DNA of 54,869 bases from Verrucomicrobiota bacterium. Its GTDB lineage: Bacteria; Verrucomicrobiota; Verrucomicrobiia; Verrucomicrobiales; Akkermansiaceae. Shown here piece by piece: positions 1 to 7,846 of this stretch (its first letter is position 1; each line of letters begins with the position of its first letter). The notes below the pieces were generated by a model that did no database searches, had not been told where the DNA came from, and was given only the letters and a program-made list of their open reading frames with translations. The translations under genes were made by a program, and so were the position numbers. The stretch lies in assembly GCA_004293285.1 (NCBI GenBank), contig RDYF01000042.1, forward strand, positions 1-54,869. The letters run 5' to 3'.

Positions 1-1
1 T

Positions 2-679
2 AGCCCGTTCATTCGCTTGGTGCGCTTGGCCATTCTCAACCTCGCCGGTGTGCCATCGATCGTCTTCGGCCTCTTTGGCTTTTCGGTTTTTGTTCTCGCT
101 GTGCCCATCATCACCACCGAACCCGCCAGCCGCTCGCTGCTGACGATTCCGCTTTTTGCCAGTGATTATGTGATCAGCTTCCAAGGCTGGAATTCATCGC
201 TGATGGCAGGCTGCGCGACGCTTGCTTGCATGATTTTGCCGGTGATCATCACTGCTTCGGAGGAGTCGCTCAAATCCGTGCCGCAGGGCTTTCGCGATGC
301 CGCTCTGGCACTCGGTGCCTCGCGCTGGCAGGCGATTCGCACGAGCGTGCTGCCGTTTTCTCTGCCGGGCATTCTCACGTCCTCGCTGCTCGCTATTACT
401 CGTGTTGCCGGAGAAACGGCGCCGATCATGTTTACCGCAGCCGTCGCCGCGAAGGATGATCTGCCATGGGAGGGCATCACGAACCCTTTTGAAATTCTCT
501 CGTCGCAGGTCCAAGCTTTGCCTTATCACATTTACACTCTCGCCGCTCGCATCCCGAACTCGGAATACACGCAACGCGCCCAATATGGCTCGGTTTTTGT
601 CTTTCTCTTGCTCGTCGCCATCATGTCGTTTGGCTCGATGATCCTCCGTGCCAAAATGCGCTCGAAGCTGAAGTGGTAA
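2..679 (+). CDS. pstA: Phosphate ABC transporter permease PstA, 5' end cut by window
   Basis: This is one of the two membrane permease subunits of the high-affinity phosphate importer PstSCAB in the inner membrane. The reading frame is open from base 2, so the true start lies outside the window. Two features identify the family: a hydrophobic GVPSIVFG segment, and the EAA loop with cytoplasmic contacts to the ATPase ([21 protein letters not shown], followed by the [11 protein letters not shown] segment). These are followed by [20 protein letters not shown], typical of PstA. The C-terminus ends in a short basic tail. The gene lies 13 bp upstream of pstB on the same strand, the usual pstA-pstB order. 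It could be confused with PstC, but the order and the GETAPI motif favour PstA. Confidence 0.93.
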   Translation, partial: SPFIRLVRLAILNLAGVPSIVFGLFGFSVFVLAVPIITTEPASRSLLTIPLFASDYVISFQGWNSSLMAGCATLACMILPVIITASEESLKSVPQGFRDAALALGASRWQAIRTSVLPFSLPGILTSSLLAITRVAGETAPIMFTAAVAAKDDLPWEGITNPFEILSSQVQALPYHIYTLAARIPNSEYTQRAQYGSVFVFLLLVAIMSFGSMILRAKMRSKLKW

Positions 680-692
680 CCCATCGCCATCC

Positions 693-1451
693 ATGAATCC
701 CGCCATTCAAATTGAACATCTCGATTTCTGCTACGGCTCGAAACAATCGCTTTTCGATGTCTCGATGGACATCCCTATGCACCAAGTCACCGCTCTGATC
801 GGTCCCTCGGGATGCGGGAAGTCGACTTTGCTGCGCTGCCTCAATCGCATCAATGACCGCATCCCCGGCGCGCGCGTGACGAAGGGCTCGGTGCGCATTC
901 ATGGCATTGACATCAATCGCCCCGATATCGACCTGCTCCAGCTCCGTCGCCACGTCGGCATGGTGTTTCAAAAATACAATCCCTTCGCGAAGTCGATCTA
1001 CGAAAACGTCGCCTACAGCTCGCGCATTGCCAAGATCACCGACAAAGCGCAGCTCGATGAAATCGTCGAAACCTCGCTGCGCGATGCCGCTTTGTGGGAT
1101 GATGTGAAGGATCGACTCCACGACAGCGCCTTCGGCCTTTCCGGTGGTCAGCAGCAACGCTTGTGCATCGCCCGCGCCATTGCCAATCGACCAGAAATTT
1201 TGCTCATGGATGAACCGTGCGCCGCCCTCGATCCTCTCGCCACGCTGAAGATTGAGGAGCTCATTCACGACCTCAAGCAACGCTTCACCATCGTCATCGT
1301 CACGCACAACATGGCGCAAGCCAGTCGATGCTCAGACCGCACGGCCTTCATGTATCTCGGCAAGCTCATCGAGTTTGACGACACCAGAAAAATTTTCACC
1401 AATCCGAGCGAGCGGCAAACCGAGCAATACATCACCGGCAGCTTCGGTTGA
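693..1451 (+). CDS. pstB: Phosphate ABC transporter ATP-binding protein PstB
   Basis: This is the ATPase subunit that powers phosphate import through PstCA. At 252 residues it has the normal length for PstB. The Walker A motif GPSGCGKS is at residues 37-44, the PstB-type Q-loop MVFQKYNPF is near residue 90, the signature LSGGQQQR is near 149, and Walker B with [12 protein letters not shown] is near 170. The H-loop THNM follows. Two small deviations from the common sequence are the Y in FQKYNPF (usually P) and A in PCAALDP (usually S); neither affects catalytic residues. No phoU or phoB follows: downstream is more than 1 kb of gene-poor DNA, so pstB is probably the last gene of its operon. Confidence 0.95.
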   Translation: MNPAIQIEHLDFCYGSKQSLFDVSMDIPMHQVTALIGPSGCGKSTLLRCLNRINDRIPGARVTKGSVRIHGIDINRPDIDLLQLRRHVGMVFQKYNPFAKSIYENVAYSSRIAKITDKAQLDEIVETSLRDAALWDDVKDRLHDSAFGLSGGQQQRLCIARAIANRPEILLMDEPCAALDPLATLKIEELIHDLKQRFTIVIVTHNMAQASRCSDRTAFMYLGKLIEFDDTRKIFTNPSERQTEQYITGSFG

Positions 1452-1471
1452 TCTCTCTGACGTCACACAAA

Positions 1472-1523
1472 TGCAGTGATCTTCTGGGGGGAAACGATCT
1501 TTCCTGTCGAAAAGATCACTGCA
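1472..1523 (+). terminator. 12-bp inverted repeat downstream of pstB
   Basis: Perfect arms TGCAGTGATCTT (1472-1483) and AAGATCACTGCA (1512-1523) flank a 28-nt loop, 20 bp after the pstB stop. There is no T-run on either strand; the 3' side is a G-run. It could end the pst transcript or stabilise its 3' end, but it is not a canonical intrinsic terminator. Confidence 0.35.
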
Positions 1524-1696
1524 AGGGGGGGGAATCTTTGTGCACATCATCCGGGGGAGGAGGCTGCCGAAGAACAATAGAACATTTTGCGTTACATGCA
1601 CCTGCGGCAAATTGTCGCAGGTCTAGTCCATCATCACCCCATGACCACCCCCATCAAGCACTCCCCCCTCAAGCGCGGAACTTCGCGAAACTTTTT

Positions 1697-1792
1697 CATC
1701 CCGGCGGGATGGCAGATTGTAGCCGGTGGTCGAGCCCATCGGGCGATACCACCGGAAAAAACGCATCGGAATCCAGCATCCTGAAGGGATGC
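1697..1792. repeat. Composite hairpin cluster, REP-like
   Basis: Four short dyads are packed into 96 bp: CATCCC/GGGATG (1697-1702, 1706-1711), CCGGTGGT/ACCACCGG (1723-1730, 1748-1755), an inner GCCC/GGGC (1734-1737, 1741-1744), and GCATCC/GGATGC (1776-1781, 1787-1792). There is no convincing reading frame through it. The architecture resembles dispersed extragenic palindromes, and a transposase remnant of the family that mobilises such repeats lies about 450 bp away. Only one copy is in this window, so dispersal is inferred. Confidence 0.5.
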
Positions 1793-2015
1793 CAGACTTG
1801 CGGAGATGATCAACAGATGACCACTCACATTTTTGCCATAGCGGATCGGAGTCAGAGATAATCGCGCATCCTATCCGAAATGCCCCCATGATGAATCGAA
1901 GGGTTCTGTTGACTGCTTACACTAATCCACCTCAATGCCTTGATGAAGCAGCACTTAGCCACCCTAAAACCTCAGGAAATAACGCAATTCTAAAAAAATG
2001 TTAAAAAGACAGTCG
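1793..2015. other. Intergenic stretch with no recognisable feature
   Basis: About 220 bp, more AT-rich than its surroundings, in which I see no coding frame, strong dyad or promoter that I would defend. Confidence 0.4.
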
Positions 2016-2236
2016 CTGACCCCATTTATTTACGCAATCGTTTACGATAAAAAATAGGTGTTTAACAACTACTCATGGTAATCTACATACCAGTTGCCAT
2101 TTCGTAGCCACCAAGTTGAAGTTTCTTTGGTATCTCGCTCGTCTTCAATTCCAAATGAAGTTACATGAAATACACATTCTCCCCGCGAGTGAATTCTTTT
2201 AACGATGGTAGTTCCCATTGCTCATAATGGGGTCAG
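2016..2236. mobile_element. 221-bp element bounded by 11-bp inverted repeats
   Basis: Perfect 11-bp ends CTGACCCCATT (2016-2026) and AATGGGGTCAG (2226-2236) enclose an AT-rich interior that is almost filled by one 49-codon ORF on the minus strand (2069-2218). The right end overlaps the stop codon of the adjacent transposase remnant: the TGA at 2233-2235 is part of the repeat. The ends and the link to an IS200-like relic suggest a small non-autonomous mobile unit, possibly a leftover of a larger element. No target-site duplication is obvious. Confidence 0.45.
2069..2218 (-). CDS. Small ORF (49 aa) inside the inverted-repeat element
   Basis: Reads ATG to TAG for 49 codons, beginning MGTTIVKRIH and ending GNWYVDYHE, with an in-frame TGA two codons upstream of the ATG that fixes the start. 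It has no signal peptide or membrane segment. The C-terminal half is Trp/Tyr-rich (TWWLRN, NWY) with alternating polar and aromatic residues, as in a small beta-strand protein. I do not recognise the family. It sits entirely between the 11-bp inverted repeats and is AT-richer than neighbouring genes, consistent with acquired DNA. It may be a chance ORF. Confidence 0.35.
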   Translation of the reverse strand: MGTTIVKRIHSRGECVFHVTSFGIEDERDTKETSTWWLRNGNWYVDYHE

Positions 2237-2480
2237 TCCTTGGATTTAAGTATTTTTTCATACTTCTTCATGATTTTCACTCCTTCTTTGCTGTCTTGAT
2301 AGAGTTTCGCAACCTTGCTCATGCCAGCAGGGTGTCCCATCACGAGGCGATTGGCAATCCATTCGTTGCTCACGGCGCAGTGCTTCTTCACCATCGCCGC
2401 CAGAAGTGCTTTTTGCCAAATTCCTTTGGCTGCTGCGCCAGACTTTCTCGCTCGACCTCATAACCGATTTCTGACTCCAT
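2233..2480 (-). pseudogene. C-terminal remnant of an IS200/RAYT-like Y1 transposase
   Basis: On the minus strand one frame reads AAKGIWQKALLAAMVKKH, then VSNEWIANRLVMGHPAGM, then KVAKLYQDSKEG, and ends in KSKD-stop at 2233. A tail with (S/N)xxWIAxRLxMG is what I associate with REP-associated tyrosine transposases of the IS200 superfamily. Upstream the frame breaks: an ATG at 2480 opens MESEIGYEVERESLAQQ in a different frame, and the rest of the transposase, including any HUH and Tyr catalytic residues, is missing. It is therefore a decayed fragment. It abuts the 221-bp inverted-repeat element and lies near the hairpin cluster. Confidence 0.55.
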
Positions 2481-2489
2481 TACACCCGA

Positions 2490-3458
2490 TTACACAGTCC
2501 ATGCCTGCCCGATCGCACCTGCTTGGAATCGCTCCGATGCGATGCCCTGTTTTGCCATCTCTTGCGCCAAACGTAGCGGTGGCTCACCCATGGGCTCATC
2601 GGTCAGGCGAAAAGTCCCCCAGTGCATCGCAATAGCACGCTTGCTGCGCGTTTCCTGAAAAACCCGCACCGCCTCCTCGGGGTTCATGTGCATGCCTTTC
2701 ATCACCCATCGTGGCGAGTAGGCTCCTATCGGGATCATGCTCAGATCCATGGGGCCAAGCTTCTCGCCCATCTCGCGAAAAATGGGCGCGTAGCCACTAT
2801 CACCCGCATGCCACAATCGCTGACCTGCGGCCTCCAAGCACCAGCCACACCAGTGACCACGATTCCGATCAAAGAGACTGCGCGCGGTAAAATGCTGAGC
2901 GGGGGTCGCTGTGATCGACCACTCGCCTAACGCAACTTTTTCCCACCATGGCACTTCCGTCACATCCGCAAATCCTTGTTTGCGCAGCCAGCGCCCGTGC
3001 CCCTCAGCGACGATGATGGGTGTGCTCGCAGGAAATTTTCGTAAGGTCGGCAGATCACAATGATCATAGTGCGTATGCGTCAGCAAAATGGCATCGATCG
3101 CCGGCCAGTCGGCGAAACTCCACGGCACGGACACCTTGCGTTTCAAGCTGGGCAAATGAAAGGGCCAAGGCGAACAGTAATCCGAAAAAATGGGATCAAT
3201 CAGCAACCGTTTGCCGTGCCCTACGATCAAAAAAGAAGCGTGCCCTAACCAGAAAACTCTTACCCCGTCGAGCGGCCACTCGCTGATCTCCGCCCATGAC
3301 AATTCACGACGCTGCGCTGGGGAGTCGTCCGCTCCGAAAACAGGTGCCTCGGTGCGACGCCAGCCACTTTTCCAGCGCAGGATATCGAGCAACCCGTGAT
3401 CGTGATGCGACCACGGGTTAGAAAAACGTGCACGACGCCAGGAAGAAAACCAACTCAC
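2490..3458 (-). CDS. Metallo-beta-lactamase-fold hydrolase, UlaG/NAPE-PLD-like
   Basis: This is a predicted zinc hydrolase of 322 residues in the COG2220 group. The metal-binding signature HTHYDHCD is at residues 128-135, followed by WHAGDSGY (bridging Asp) and a late MHWGTF histidine. The VFWLGHASFLI entry strand and the LLIDPIFSDYCSPWPF segment are typical of proteins resembling N-acyl-phosphatidylethanolamine phospholipase D and L-ascorbate-6-phosphate lactonase. There is no signal peptide, so it is likely cytoplasmic. The start codon overlaps the stop of the upstream gene by 4 bp, so the two are translationally coupled. Substrate cannot be told from sequence; a phospholipid-type ester or a lactone are the family options. 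Confidence 0.85.
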   Translation of the reverse strand: MSWFSSWRRARFSNPWSHHDHGLLDILRWKSGWRRTEAPVFGADDSPAQRRELSWAEISEWPLDGVRVFWLGHASFLIVGHGKRLLIDPIFSDYCSPWPFHLPSLKRKVSVPWSFADWPAIDAILLTHTHYDHCDLPTLRKFPASTPIIVAEGHGRWLRKQGFADVTEVPWWEKVALGEWSITATPAQHFTARSLFDRNRGHWCGWCLEAAGQRLWHAGDSGYAPIFREMGEKLGPMDLSMIPIGAYSPRWVMKGMHMNPEEAVRVFQETRSKRAIAMHWGTFRLTDEPMGEPPLRLAQEMAKQGIASERFQAGAIGQAWTV

Positions 3459-3934
3459 TTGAGCAATTCGACAACACTTTCTGTAGCGGGATCCCAGTAG
3501 CGCACTTCCTGCACCACCCCACCGCGCAAGGTCAAGACCGTGACCTTGCCGACTTGTTGCGGATAAGGCGTCAGCAAATTCGCGTCATCGCCGAGGATGA
3601 TGCGGTGCGAATACTTGCGCATCTTCGGCAACGCAAAAAAGCGTCCAATTCCTGGCATGCCAAAAATGTTCGCCACATAGACCGCTTTCTTGTTCGTCAA
3701 AAATTCCGCGCCTTGCGCCGTCAACGCAGCATTGGCTTTTTTTCCCGTTTCCATATCGAAGCTCACTAACAAGTACTGCGTTTTCGCCGCTTCAAACTCA
3801 TACGCGACACCATGCTGGTCTTGCGCCTTAAAGCTCGTAATTTTACTTCCCTTTTCATAAACTTGAGCGTTCACCAAGGACACGCTGGCGGCAATGATAA
3901 GGGCCTTATTGAGAATGGATTGCAATAATTTCAT
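3455..3934 (-). CDS. Secreted thioredoxin-fold-like protein without CxxC
   Basis: Starts at the ATG giving MKLLQSILNK, which opens a clear Sec signal peptide (cleavage near VNAQ). A longer upstream frame exists but lacks coding character. The mature part of about 137 residues has the order KGSKITSFKAQDQHG, YLLVSFDME, YVANIFGMPG, RIILGDDANLLTPYP and KVTVLTLRGG. This is the strand pattern of an AhpC/YtfJ-type thioredoxin fold, but there is no CxxC or peroxidatic cysteine, so a redox role is doubtful. It is coupled to the downstream hydrolase by a 4-bp overlap and is divergent from the gene at 3984, with 49 bp of shared upstream DNA. Confidence 0.65.
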   Translation of the reverse strand: MKLLQSILNKALIIAASVSLVNAQVYEKGSKITSFKAQDQHGVAYEFEAAKTQYLLVSFDMETGKKANAALTAQGAEFLTNKKAVYVANIFGMPGIGRFFALPKMRKYSHRIILGDDANLLTPYPQQVGKVTVLTLRGGVVQEVRYWDPATESVVELLK

Positions 3935-3983
3935 AGATTGACTTTGTGAGGATACTTCGCTAATGTAATTTCTGTTCTCGAAA

Positions 3984-4457
3984 ATGCAAGCGCATCCCCA
4001 CCTTTGTTTCTCGCAGCGCTTTGATGTTGTCAAGGCGGCATGGGCGATGATTGCGCAGTTGCTACTGATCGTCTTGCTGGGGAACATGATTGCTCTATCG
4101 CCACACGCTCTAGCAACATGGGGTGCGCAACACCACCAAGTCATTTTTATCGACGGCATGGTGGTGCTGCATCATCCCGCTCCTTCCGCGCAGTGCGATG
4201 ATATCTCTGCCTCACTTTGGACTAGTCAGCCCAGCCACCCCGATCATTGTTTTATCGCGCTTAGCCCGGTCACAAGTGCCGAAGCATTGCATCCTAACGA
4301 AGGACCGCAACCACACGATGCCTGCGACATCATGCTGCAACACGGGGAGTTAGCCAAGTATCACGCACAAGCCACGTCGATGCTCGCTACGAGTCATGAC
4401 GACGCCCGCCTGACACGTCATCAGGTGCAATGGAGCACGGTCTTTTTATTGATTTGA
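3984..4457 (+). CDS. Hypothetical His-rich protein with one N-terminal membrane segment
   Basis: This 157-residue frame has a basic N-terminus, one hydrophobic segment at about residues 20-40 (WAMIAQLLLIVLLGNMIAL), and then a polar, histidine-rich outer part with HH, HPDHC and HDAC clusters and three cysteines. I do not recognise the family. Clustered His and Cys suggest possible metal binding, which is inference only. It is divergent from the thioredoxin-like gene and lies 114 bp upstream of the YceI gene. No better frame competes in the interval, but a spurious ORF cannot be excluded. Confidence 0.5.
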   Translation: MQAHPHLCFSQRFDVVKAAWAMIAQLLLIVLLGNMIALSPHALATWGAQHHQVIFIDGMVVLHHPAPSAQCDDISASLWTSQPSHPDHCFIALSPVTSAEALHPNEGPQPHDACDIMLQHGELAKYHAQATSMLATSHDDARLTRHQVQWSTVFLLI

Positions 4458-4571
4458 TCCAACCACTGAAAGTTCCGCGCATGGCGCTCCCAGGAAGAAT
4501 CCGCTAGCAGGAGCCATGCAACCGAACTTGGCTATCATTTGTTTTTTCTCAACTTTTCCCACTTATCTTTT

Positions 4572-5105
4572 ATGAAATCAATCATCTTACTCATTGCCAC
4601 CATCGCCGTGGCCACCGCCGCCGATTTTCAAATCGACTCTCAAAAAAGCTGGCTCAAGCTCGACTGCAAGGCCACGGGCCACAGTTGGACGGCGCAAGTC
4701 AAAGAATTCTCCGCATCCATCTCAGGCGATGCTGCCACACTGGCTCCCAGTGCGGCCAACATTGCTTGGAAATTCTCGGACATCGATTCCGATGAAGCGG
4801 ATCGCGATGAAAAAATGCTCGACTGGCTCGATGCCAGCTCTCATCCCACAGGTTCTTGGAAAATGACCAAGCAATGGAAGGACAGTTCCGGCCAACAGTA
4901 TGTGAGCGGTCCTCTGACCATTGCTGGTGTTTCCAAAGAGATCACCATTCCGGTCAAAGCCGAAAAAACCGACAAAGGTATGTCGCTCGATGGCGATGTC
5001 TGGATCGATACCACCGACTTCAGCTTGCCCATCATTCGCATGGTGGTGCTTACTGTGAACCCCAAAGTCAACATTCGCTTCCACTTGGAAGGCGACGTTC
5101 GTTAA
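4572..5105 (+). CDS. YceI family periplasmic polyisoprenoid-binding lipocalin
   Basis: 177 residues from the ATG giving MKSIILLIATIAVATAA, a Sec signal peptide; an upstream in-frame ATG would add a stretch in front of it and is less likely. The mature protein has the YceI pattern: FQIDSQKSWLKLDCKATGH at the start, a central DxEADRDEKMLDWLDASSHP helix segment (family: R...M...L...P), PLTIAGVSKEITIPV, and the closing beta-strands. YceI proteins are secreted beta-barrels that bind polyisoprenoid chains in the structures known. It lies 22 bp upstream of a polyprenyl synthase gene, so ligand and binder may be co-expressed. Confidence 0.88.
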   Translation: MKSIILLIATIAVATAADFQIDSQKSWLKLDCKATGHSWTAQVKEFSASISGDAATLAPSAANIAWKFSDIDSDEADRDEKMLDWLDASSHPTGSWKMTKQWKDSSGQQYVSGPLTIAGVSKEITIPVKAEKTDKGMSLDGDVWIDTTDFSLPIIRMVVLTVNPKVNIRFHLEGDVR

Positions 5106-5127
5106 CCGTCTGAGAATACCTACGTAG

Positions 5128-6060
5128 ATGAACGCCAAACAAAGAATGGAACGTCGCTGTGCATGCGCGAAAAGCATTGTCGCGACCGCCTACCAGCAAG
5201 GCATGGGACCGCTGGACCAACTCGAACCACGACTTTCCGCCGCGCTGCACGATGTCCTCGCTAAGCCCGGGTCGCTCACTCGTGCGCTAATTGCTTACTT
5301 GATGGGCATGGAAATGGGGCTCACCGAAGAAAGCGCGCGCGGCCTTGCTTGCGGCATTGAATACCTGCACACAGCCTCGTTGATTTTCGACGACTTGCCC
5401 GCCATGGATGATGCTCGACTCCGTCGCGGCATGCCCTGCTTGCACGTAGCGCACGGCGAAGCTGTTGCGATGCTTGCCGCCCTGGCAATGATCAATCGCG
5501 GCTACTCCCTGCTCTGGCAAGCCGTTGCCAAAGCACGCAGCAAAGAGCGGCTCGCCAAGGCAACACAATTGGTCGAAGAATGCCTCGGCACAGCCGGCTT
5601 GATCGGTGGCCAAGCGTATGACATTCGCGGATGGCGCGAAGGACAAACGGCTCATGAGGTGATTGAAGTCGCCCGACGCAAAACCGCGACCTTATTGCGC
5701 TTGCCGCTGGTGCTCCCTGCCATCATTGGCAGCGGCTCAGATCGCGAGATTCAAGCCTTGGAGCGACTCGGCTTGCTCCGCGGACTCAGCTATCAGATTG
5801 TCGACGACCTCAAAGACGTGATGTTGGCCGACGCGGCCAGTGGCAAAAGCTCGGGTCGGGATGAACTGATGGGGCGCCCCAATTTGGTTAGTGCCGAGGG
5901 TTTCCAACCCGCTCTGCAACGACTCCGCAAGATGATGCGCATCGCTGATGAAGTGCAACGTCGACTTCCCGGAAATCCCGAGCGCTGGGGCATGCTCAGT
6001 CTCTTGCGCGTTACGATCCCGATGACGGCCAAGGTGGTCACTAACAGCGCCATCGCCTAA
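5128..6060 (+). CDS. Trans-isoprenyl diphosphate synthase (farnesyl/geranylgeranyl type)
   Basis: A 310-residue all-alpha prenyltransferase that condenses isopentenyl diphosphate with an allylic primer in the cytoplasm. The first Asp-rich motif DDLPAMDD is at residues 88-95 and followed by ARLRRG. The second is VDDLKD at 225-230, shorter than the usual DDxxD-x4-G but with the key aspartates present. The RRKTA lysine is near 185. The spacing DDxxxxD fits the bacterial FPP/GGPP synthase (IspA/CrtE) class; product chain length cannot be read. It begins a compact run: the ABC permease starts 12 bp later, and the YceI gene ends 22 bp earlier. Confidence 0.88.
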   Translation: MNAKQRMERRCACAKSIVATAYQQGMGPLDQLEPRLSAALHDVLAKPGSLTRALIAYLMGMEMGLTEESARGLACGIEYLHTASLIFDDLPAMDDARLRRGMPCLHVAHGEAVAMLAALAMINRGYSLLWQAVAKARSKERLAKATQLVEECLGTAGLIGGQAYDIRGWREGQTAHEVIEVARRKTATLLRLPLVLPAIIGSGSDREIQALERLGLLRGLSYQIVDDLKDVMLADAASGKSSGRDELMGRPNLVSAEGFQPALQRLRKMMRIADEVQRRLPGNPERWGMLSLLRVTIPMTAKVVTNSAIA

Positions 6061-6072
6061 CCGTTTCAGAAC

Positions 6073-7185
6073 ATGCATTTGCTTCGACTCGTATTCATCA
6101 ACCTACGCCGTCACCGTGTCCGCACCGTGATTGGCGCAGCCGGTATCGCCCTTGGAGTAGCCACCATGCTCAGCGTGGTTGGACTGCTCGGAGGCGCGGT
6201 GAAGATGTTTGAACGCATCCTCCGCAGCGATGCGGAAATGGTAGTGTTTGAAAAAAATGTGAGCGATTTGTTTTTCAGCAATGTCGATGTCGCCATCGCC
6301 GATGAACTCGCCAAGCAGCCTTTCATCAAATCGGTGCAGCCCGTATTATTTTCGATTGTGGCGACACCTGATCGACCGGTTGTCACGTGTTTTGGCATTC
6401 GCCCGGAAGACGGACGATTGCAAAAAGGCACTTGGTTGCAGGGCACTGCCGAGAATTTTCGTCACGACAGTGAAGGCATTGTGTTAGGCGAACGCGCCGC
6501 CGACTTCCTCAAAGTGAAGGCTGGAGAAAAAGTCGCACTGGGTCAGCATTCGTATCCAGTCATCGGCATTGTGCAGTTGGAAAATGGTTTTGAAAACGGC
6601 GGCGTCTTCATGCCACTCACCCTCTGCCAAAAGGCTTTCCGCAAAGAAGGATTTGCCAGCATTCTCTCTGTCGCACTGGCCACAGGGCACGAACCAAAGG
6701 CTGTCAAGGATTGGGTGAATCAACATCAACCACGCCTCACAGCTCTCGAAAATGATGAGTTTAGCAAAAGCTACTCGCAGTTCAAAATCCTCAAAACCAC
6801 CGCATGGGTGGTCGGTGGATGCGCTTTTTTGTTAGGCGGTCTCAGTGTCACCAACACGATGATTCTTTCCGTGTTCAGTCGCATCAAAGAACTAGCGATC
6901 ACACGCGTCTGCGGATTTTCTCGCACTCAAGTGGTGACCATGATTTTTGGCGAATCAGTGCTGGTTTCATTGTTAGGCATGCTGCTCGGCTGGTTGCTGA
7001 GCTTCAGCGGCTTGTGGATCTTGCGTGAGGTTCCGGCCTTGCAAGGATACATCGAGCCTCGCATCGGCTGGCAAGAATTGCTCGGCGCGCTCGCGCTTGC
7101 AGCGATCACGGCCATCCTCGGTGCCATTTATCCAGCGTGGTATGCCGCCCGCTTAAAACCTGCTAGTGCACTGCGTTACGAATAA
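6073..7185 (+). CDS. ABC transporter permease, MacB/LolC (FtsX) type
   Basis: 370 residues with the four-helix FtsX/MacB topology. TM1 is at the N-terminus after RRHRVRT (VIGAAGIALGVATML), then comes a periplasmic MacB_PCD-like domain of about 230 residues (from roughly 45 to 240), then three C-terminal TM helices (AWVVGGCAFLLGGLSV, SVLVSLLGMLLGWLL, LGALALAAITAILGAI) and the family ending YPAWYAARLKPASALRYE. Such permeases move lipids, lipoproteins or peptides across or out of the inner membrane by mechanotransmission. It is coupled to its ATPase 4 bp downstream. Substrate unknown; its neighbours (YceI, polyprenyl synthase) make a hydrophobic cargo plausible. Confidence 0.88.
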   Translation: MHLLRLVFINLRRHRVRTVIGAAGIALGVATMLSVVGLLGGAVKMFERILRSDAEMVVFEKNVSDLFFSNVDVAIADELAKQPFIKSVQPVLFSIVATPDRPVVTCFGIRPEDGRLQKGTWLQGTAENFRHDSEGIVLGERAADFLKVKAGEKVALGQHSYPVIGIVQLENGFENGGVFMPLTLCQKAFRKEGFASILSVALATGHEPKAVKDWVNQHQPRLTALENDEFSKSYSQFKILKTTAWVVGGCAFLLGGLSVTNTMILSVFSRIKELAITRVCGFSRTQVVTMIFGESVLVSLLGMLLGWLLSFSGLWILREVPALQGYIEPRIGWQELLGALALAAITAILGAIYPAWYAARLKPASALRYE

Positions 7186-7189
7186 GACG

Positions 7190-7846
7190 ATGATTGAAGT
7201 AGAAGATGTTTGGAAGAGTTTCGACGACGGCAAGATTCAGGTGCTAAAAGGCGTGAGCTTGACGGTCGAACGCGGTGAACTGCTGGCTCTTTGCGGCACT
7301 TCCGGTTGCGGAAAGTCGACGCTGCTGAGCTTGATCGCCGGCTTGGAATCGAGCGATCGCGGACGCATTGTCATCGACGGACGCGAGCGTGCGACGGAAG
7401 CCGAACGCGTCTCCTTGCTGCGGCGCGAAATTGGTTTTGTGTTTCAACTCCATCATTTGATGCCCGACCTTACGCTGGCGGAAAACTGCCTGATTCCGGT
7501 GATTGCGGTGGGCACCTCAATGGCCCAGGCCAAGATCCGCATGACCGAACTCGCAGAACTCACCGGCGTGGGACATCGGCTCGACCGACCCGTGCGCGAG
7601 CTCTCGGGCGGCGAACGCCAGCGCGGTGCCTTGGTGCGCGCGCTGATGAACGATCCACAGATTTTGTTAGCCGATGAACCGACAGGTGCGTTGGACGAAG
7701 AGAACCGTGAAATTGTTTTTCAACTGCTGCTCGATCTCACGCGCAAGAACGGCAAGACCTTGATCATGGCAACGCACGACCAAGAAATGGCGTCGCGATG
7801 CGATCGGGTTTTGCGCATGCGCGATGGAGCTATCATTGCCTCATGA
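7190..7846 (+). CDS. ABC transporter ATP-binding protein, LolD/MacB type
   Basis: 218 residues from the ATG giving MIEVEDVWKSF; the upstream in-frame codons overlap the permease and look non-coding. Walker A GTSGCGKS is near residues 36-43, the Q-loop FVFQLHHLMPDLTLAEN is typical of the LolD/MacB branch, the signature is LSGGERQRG, Walker B is ILLADEPTGALD, and the H-loop is ATHD. It is the motor for the adjacent FtsX-type permease. Its stop overlaps the next start by 4 bp (ATGA), so the haem-protein genes downstream are probably on the same transcript. Confidence 0.92.
   Translation: MIEVEDVWKSFDDGKIQVLKGVSLTVERGELLALCGTSGCGKSTLLSLIAGLESSDRGRIVIDGRERATEAERVSLLRREIGFVFQLHHLMPDLTLAENCLIPVIAVGTSMAQAKIRMTELAELTGVGHRLDRPVRELSGGERQRGALVRALMNDPQILLADEPTGALDEENREIVFQLLLDLTRKNGKTLIMATHDQEMASRCDRVLRMRDGAIIAS

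Noticed and set aside
1600..1622. ACCTGCG/CGCAGGT hairpin after pstB
   Set aside because: Short stem, no T-run and no clear relation to a gene end; too weak to list as a feature.
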